Assembly: GCA_012512545.1 (NCBI GenBank)
Contig: JAAZDZ010000236.1
Span: forward strand, 1-18,892
Origin: Alcaligenaceae bacterium
GTDB lineage: Bacteria > Pseudomonadota > Gammaproteobacteria > Burkholderiales > Burkholderiaceae_B
Direction: 5' to 3'
Length of the DNA: 18,892 nucleotides
This document shows, piece by piece, positions 15,987 through 18,892 of this stretch. Under the pieces are notes generated by a model that saw only the letters and a program-made list of their open reading frames with translations, did no database searches and was not told the DNA's origin. Made by a program: the position numbers and the translations under genes. Numbering within the stretch: position 1 is the stretch's first letter; the number at the start of each line of letters is the position of its first letter.

Positions 15987-18889
15987 TGGCCATGAATTTC
16001 CTGACCCCTCATCAAAGTCAGTATTTTGCCTGGCAACTGACCCGACAGGCAGCCAGTGACAGCGTGGAATCTCTAGCCAGCGCGCTGGTGGACTCCCAGG
16101 TGGATTTGAATCCGCACCAGGTCGAAGCCGCACTCTTTGCCTGCCGCAACCCGCTATCGCGTGGCGTGATCCTGGCGGACGAGGTGGGGCTGGGCAAAAC
16201 CATCGAAGCCGGCCTGGTCATTTCCCAACATTGGGCGGAGCGGCGTCGCAAAATTTTGATCGTCGTGCCGGCCAATCTGCGCAAGCAATGGCACCAGGAA
16301 CTGCAGGACAAGTTCAATCTTCAGGGGCTGATCCTCGAAGCGAAGAACTACAACGCTATGCGGAAGGAAGGTATCACGCAACCCTTCCTGCATGCAGGCG
16401 AGCCGGTCATTTGCTCCTACCAGTTCGCCAAAGCCAAGGCCGATGACCTCAAGCGCATTCATTGGGATCTGGTGGTCATGGATGAAGCCCACCGCCTGCG
16501 CAATGTCTACAAGAACGGCAACGTCATTGCCCGGACGATCCGCGACGCGCTGGAGCACGTCGATGCCAAAGTCCTGCTGACGGCAACACCGCTGCAAAAC
16601 ACCCTGCTGGAGCTTTACGGCTTGGTGAGCATGATCGACGAGCGTGTGTTTGGCGATATCGACAGCTTTCGGACCCAATTCTCTGGCGTCAGAACCGAAC
16701 AGTCCAATCGGGCACTGCGAGAGCGTTTGGCACCACTTTGCAAACGCACGCTGCGTCGGCAAGTTCAGCAATACGTGCCATATACCGCACGTATCGCCAT
16801 CGTCGAAGAATTCACCCCAAGCCAGGAAGAGCAGCAACTTTCCGCATTGGTCGCCGATTACCTGCGTCGCCCGAATCTCAAGGCTCTGCCTGAAGGCCAG
16901 CGTCAGCTGATCTCGTTGGTGCTATGGAAGCTGCTGGCCTCATCCAGCCACGCCATTGCCGGGGCGCTGGAGACCATGGCCAATCGCCTTCAAGGACAAC
17001 TGGATGAGTTGCCTGATATCCCTGACCTGACAGAGTCGCTGGATGATGACTATGAAGGACTGGATGAAACCGTAGACGAGTGGAATGGCAGTGCCGCCAA
17101 TGATGCCGATGCCAGCGTCAACGAACGAGCTGCCATTGCCGACGAAGCGGCCGAACTTCGACGATTCAAAGAGTTGGCTACCGGCATACGACAGAATGCC
17201 AAGGGGCAGGCACTGCTGACAGCATTGGACAAGGCTTTTGCCGAGCTGGAGCGTTTAGGCGCTAGCAAGAAGGCCATCATCTTCACGGAGTCCAAGCGCA
17301 CCCAGAGTTACCTGCTTTCCCTGTTGGCTGAAACACCCTACGGCGACGGCATCGTGCTGTTCAATGGCACCAACAGCGATGCCAGAGCGCAAGCCATTTA
17401 CAAAGACTGGCTGCAACGACATGAAGGCAGTGATCGCATTACTGGCTCCAAAACCGCTGATACCCGCGCCGCGCTGGTTGAGCACTTCAAGGAGCGCGGC
17501 ACCATCATGATTGCGACGGAGGCAGGCGCGGAAGGCATCAACCTCCAGTTCTGCTCTCTGGTGATCAATTACGACCTGCCGTGGAATCCCCAGCGGATCG
17601 AGCAGCGCATCGGTCGCTGCCACCGCTACGGGCAAAAACACGATGTGGTGGTGGTCAACTTCGTCGACCGCAGCAACGAGGCAGACGCCCGTGTCTATCA
17701 GTTGCTGTCGCAGAAGTTCAAGCTGTTCGAAGGGGTATTCGGCGCCAGTGACGAAGTGCTGGGAGCCATCGGCTCCGGTGTGGATTTCGAGCGGCGGATC
17801 GCCGCCATCTACCAAAATTGCCGCGAACCCGAAGAAATTCGCATCCGCTTCGAAGAGCTCCAACGCGAACTTGCCAGCGAGATCGACGAAGCGATGCTCA
17901 GAACACGGCAGCTTCTGCTGGAGAATTTCGACGAGGAAGTGCAGGAGAAACTGCGCATCCGCAGTCAGGACAGCCAGGCGGTGCTGAACAAGTACGAGCG
18001 CCTGCTGATGGATTTGAGCCGCACGGAGTTGCGGGATCATGCCCACTTCGATACTGCCGAAGAGGTCAATGGCTTTGTCCTGCACAGCCTGCCCGATGGA
18101 TTAGGTCTCGCCACTGGCAGCCGCGAACAGGCCGTGATGGCGGGGCGTTATGAACTGCCCAGACGCAACGGCGATGCACATCTTTACCGTATGGGCCATC
18201 CCTTGGCGGAATGGACCATTGAGCGCGCCAAGGCGCGAGACCTACAAGCCCCCACACGATTGGCGTTCGACTACGCCGCCTACGGCAAAAGACTCGTCAG
18301 CCTTGAAAAATGGCGCGGCCAGAGCGGCTGGCTGAGCGTGACCCTACTGACCGTCGAAACCCTGAACCATCAAGAGCAGCACCTGGTTGTTTCCGCCTGC
18401 ACTCAGATGGGGGAAGCGCTGCCAGAGGACGATCCAGAAAAATTGCTGCGCCTGCCAGCGCAAGTCGAAGGCGATGCACACCTGCAAGCGTGCGCTGAAC
18501 TCGTCGCCAACGTCGAAAGCCGCAAAACCGTGCTACTGCGCGAGATCAATCAGCGCAACCTGGGCTACTTCGAGCAGGAGGTGCAGAAGCTCGATACTTG
18601 GGCCGATGACCTGAAGCTCGGGCTGGAGCAGGAAATCAAGGCCATCGACGGCGAGATCAAGGAGGTGCGCCGCACAGCCGCTGCGTCATCCGCGCTGGAA
18701 GAAAAGCTGGCGCATCAGAAATGCCAGCGAGAACTGGAAGCCAAGCGCAGCAGGCTACGCAAGGAGCTGTTCACCCGGCAGGATGACATCGAGATGCAGC
18801 GCAATACGCTGATCGAACAGCTTGAAGAGCAACTGGAACAGCGGGTTCAGGAACAGGTGTTGTTCAACGTAGAGTGGAGGCTCGAATAA
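15986..18889 (+). CDS. SNF2-family helicase, probable defence-island component
   Basis: A 967-residue SNF2 (superfamily 2) ATPase. Motif I ADEVGLGKT is at 64-72, motif II DEAH at 166-169, motif III LLTATPLQN at 197-205, motif V IATEAGAEGINLQ at 509-521 and motif VI QRIGRCHRYGQ at 540-550. An acidic, low-complexity insert at about 336-395 separates the two RecA-like lobes. After about 600 comes a helical C-terminal region ending in a long coiled coil (about 861-956). The start is taken at the ATG overlapping the regulator stop (TGATG); an in-frame TTG lies one codon earlier and another ATG two codons later. RapA/HepA, DrmD of class 1 DISARM, and helicases of methylase-helicase defence clusters share this architecture; I cannot choose from one gene. 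The stop codon is followed by GGA, giving AAGGA as a ribosome site for a next gene. Confidence 0.9.
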   Translation: MAMNFLTPHQSQYFAWQLTRQAASDSVESLASALVDSQVDLNPHQVEAALFACRNPLSRGVILADEVGLGKTIEAGLVISQHWAERRRKILIVVPANLRKQWHQELQDKFNLQGLILEAKNYNAMRKEGITQPFLHAGEPVICSYQFAKAKADDLKRIHWDLVVMDEAHRLRNVYKNGNVIARTIRDALEHVDAKVLLTATPLQNTLLELYGLVSMIDERVFGDIDSFRTQFSGVRTEQSNRALRERLAPLCKRTLRRQVQQYVPYTARIAIVEEFTPSQEEQQLSALVADYLRRPNLKALPEGQRQLISLVLWKLLASSSHAIAGALETMANRLQGQLDELPDIPDLTESLDDDYEGLDETVDEWNGSAANDADASVNERAAIADEAAELRRFKELATGIRQNAKGQALLTALDKAFAELERLGASKKAIIFTESKRTQSYLLSLLAETPYGDGIVLFNGTNSDARAQAIYKDWLQRHEGSDRITGSKTADTRAALVEHFKERGTIMIATEAGAEGINLQFCSLVINYDLPWNPQRIEQRIGRCHRYGQKHDVVVVNFVDRSNEADARVYQLLSQKFKLFEGVFGASDEVLGAIGSGVDFERRIAAIYQNCREPEEIRIRFEELQRELASEIDEAMLRTRQLLLENFDEEVQEKLRIRSQDSQAVLNKYERLLMDLSRTELRDHAHFDTAEEVNGFVLHSLPDGLGLATGSREQAVMAGRYELPRRNGDAHLYRMGHPLAEWTIERAKARDLQAPTRLAFDYAAYGKRLVSLEKWRGQSGWLSVTLLTVETLNHQEQHLVVSACTQMGEALPEDDPEKLLRLPAQVEGDAHLQACAELVANVESRKTVLLREINQRNLGYFEQEVQKLDTWADDLKLGLEQEIKAIDGEIKEVRRTAAASSALEEKLAHQKCQRELEAKRSRLRKELFTRQDDIEMQRNTLIEQLEEQLEQRVQEQVLFNVEWRLE

Positions 18890-18892
18890 GGA

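Noticed and set aside
16007..16016. CTGACCCCT near the helicase start as a third repeat copy
   Set aside because: Only the short core matches, with no ATTTC flank and no opposed arm.

Overview
The window is part of a chromosome from a betaproteobacterium of the order Burkholderiales, most likely the family Alcaligenaceae (Bordetella/Achromobacter/Advenella-like relatives). The inference rests on Bordetella-like sequences of DnaA, GyrB, RpmH and YidC, high-GC codon use in most genes, and the order gyrB-dnaN-dnaA <-> rpmH-rnpA-yidD-yidC. No species can be named from sequence alone.

Left part (1-6835): the replication/translation core. On the minus strand, dnaA-dnaN-gyrB run leftwards; gyrB is cut by the window edge and a hairpin with a T-run separates it from dnaN. 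The 172-bp divergent region holds a dnaA promoter whose -35 lies inside a perfect DnaA box, and a separate rpmH promoter. Rightwards come rpmH, rnpA, yidD (overlapping rnpA by one base) and yidC, ending at a strong terminator made from one arm of a repeat element.

Middle part (6870-14030): an accessory block between yidC and mnmE, which are usually close neighbours in this order of bacteria. It carries a branched-chain amino acid/amide ABC importer (binding protein, LivH, a fused LivM-LivG protein, LivF), a clade-3 catalase with its own promoter, and on the minus strand a YciI-like protein followed by an EmrE-like small multidrug exporter. Catalase and exporter converge on a long imperfect stem.

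Right part (14175-18892): mnmE, then a two-gene unit of a small winged-helix regulator and a 967-residue SNF2-family helicase, whose stop codon lies in a Shine-Dalgarno-like sequence leading out of the window. The last nine codons of mnmE switch to A/T-rich choices and match the kind of 18-bp site used by SGI1-type islands, so the helicase unit is probably the edge of an integrated island, plausibly for phage defence; its other genes are outside the window.

Most notable: (1) GyrB has glycine where the nearly invariant adenine-binding aspartate (E. coli Asp73) should be; (2) a REPIN-like pair of inverted 15-bp arms is translated in frame inside the mnmE G domain, with a relative of the same element forming the yidC terminator; (3) the mnmE attachment-site signature and the regulator-helicase unit; (4) the nested inverted repeats around the dnaA promoter.
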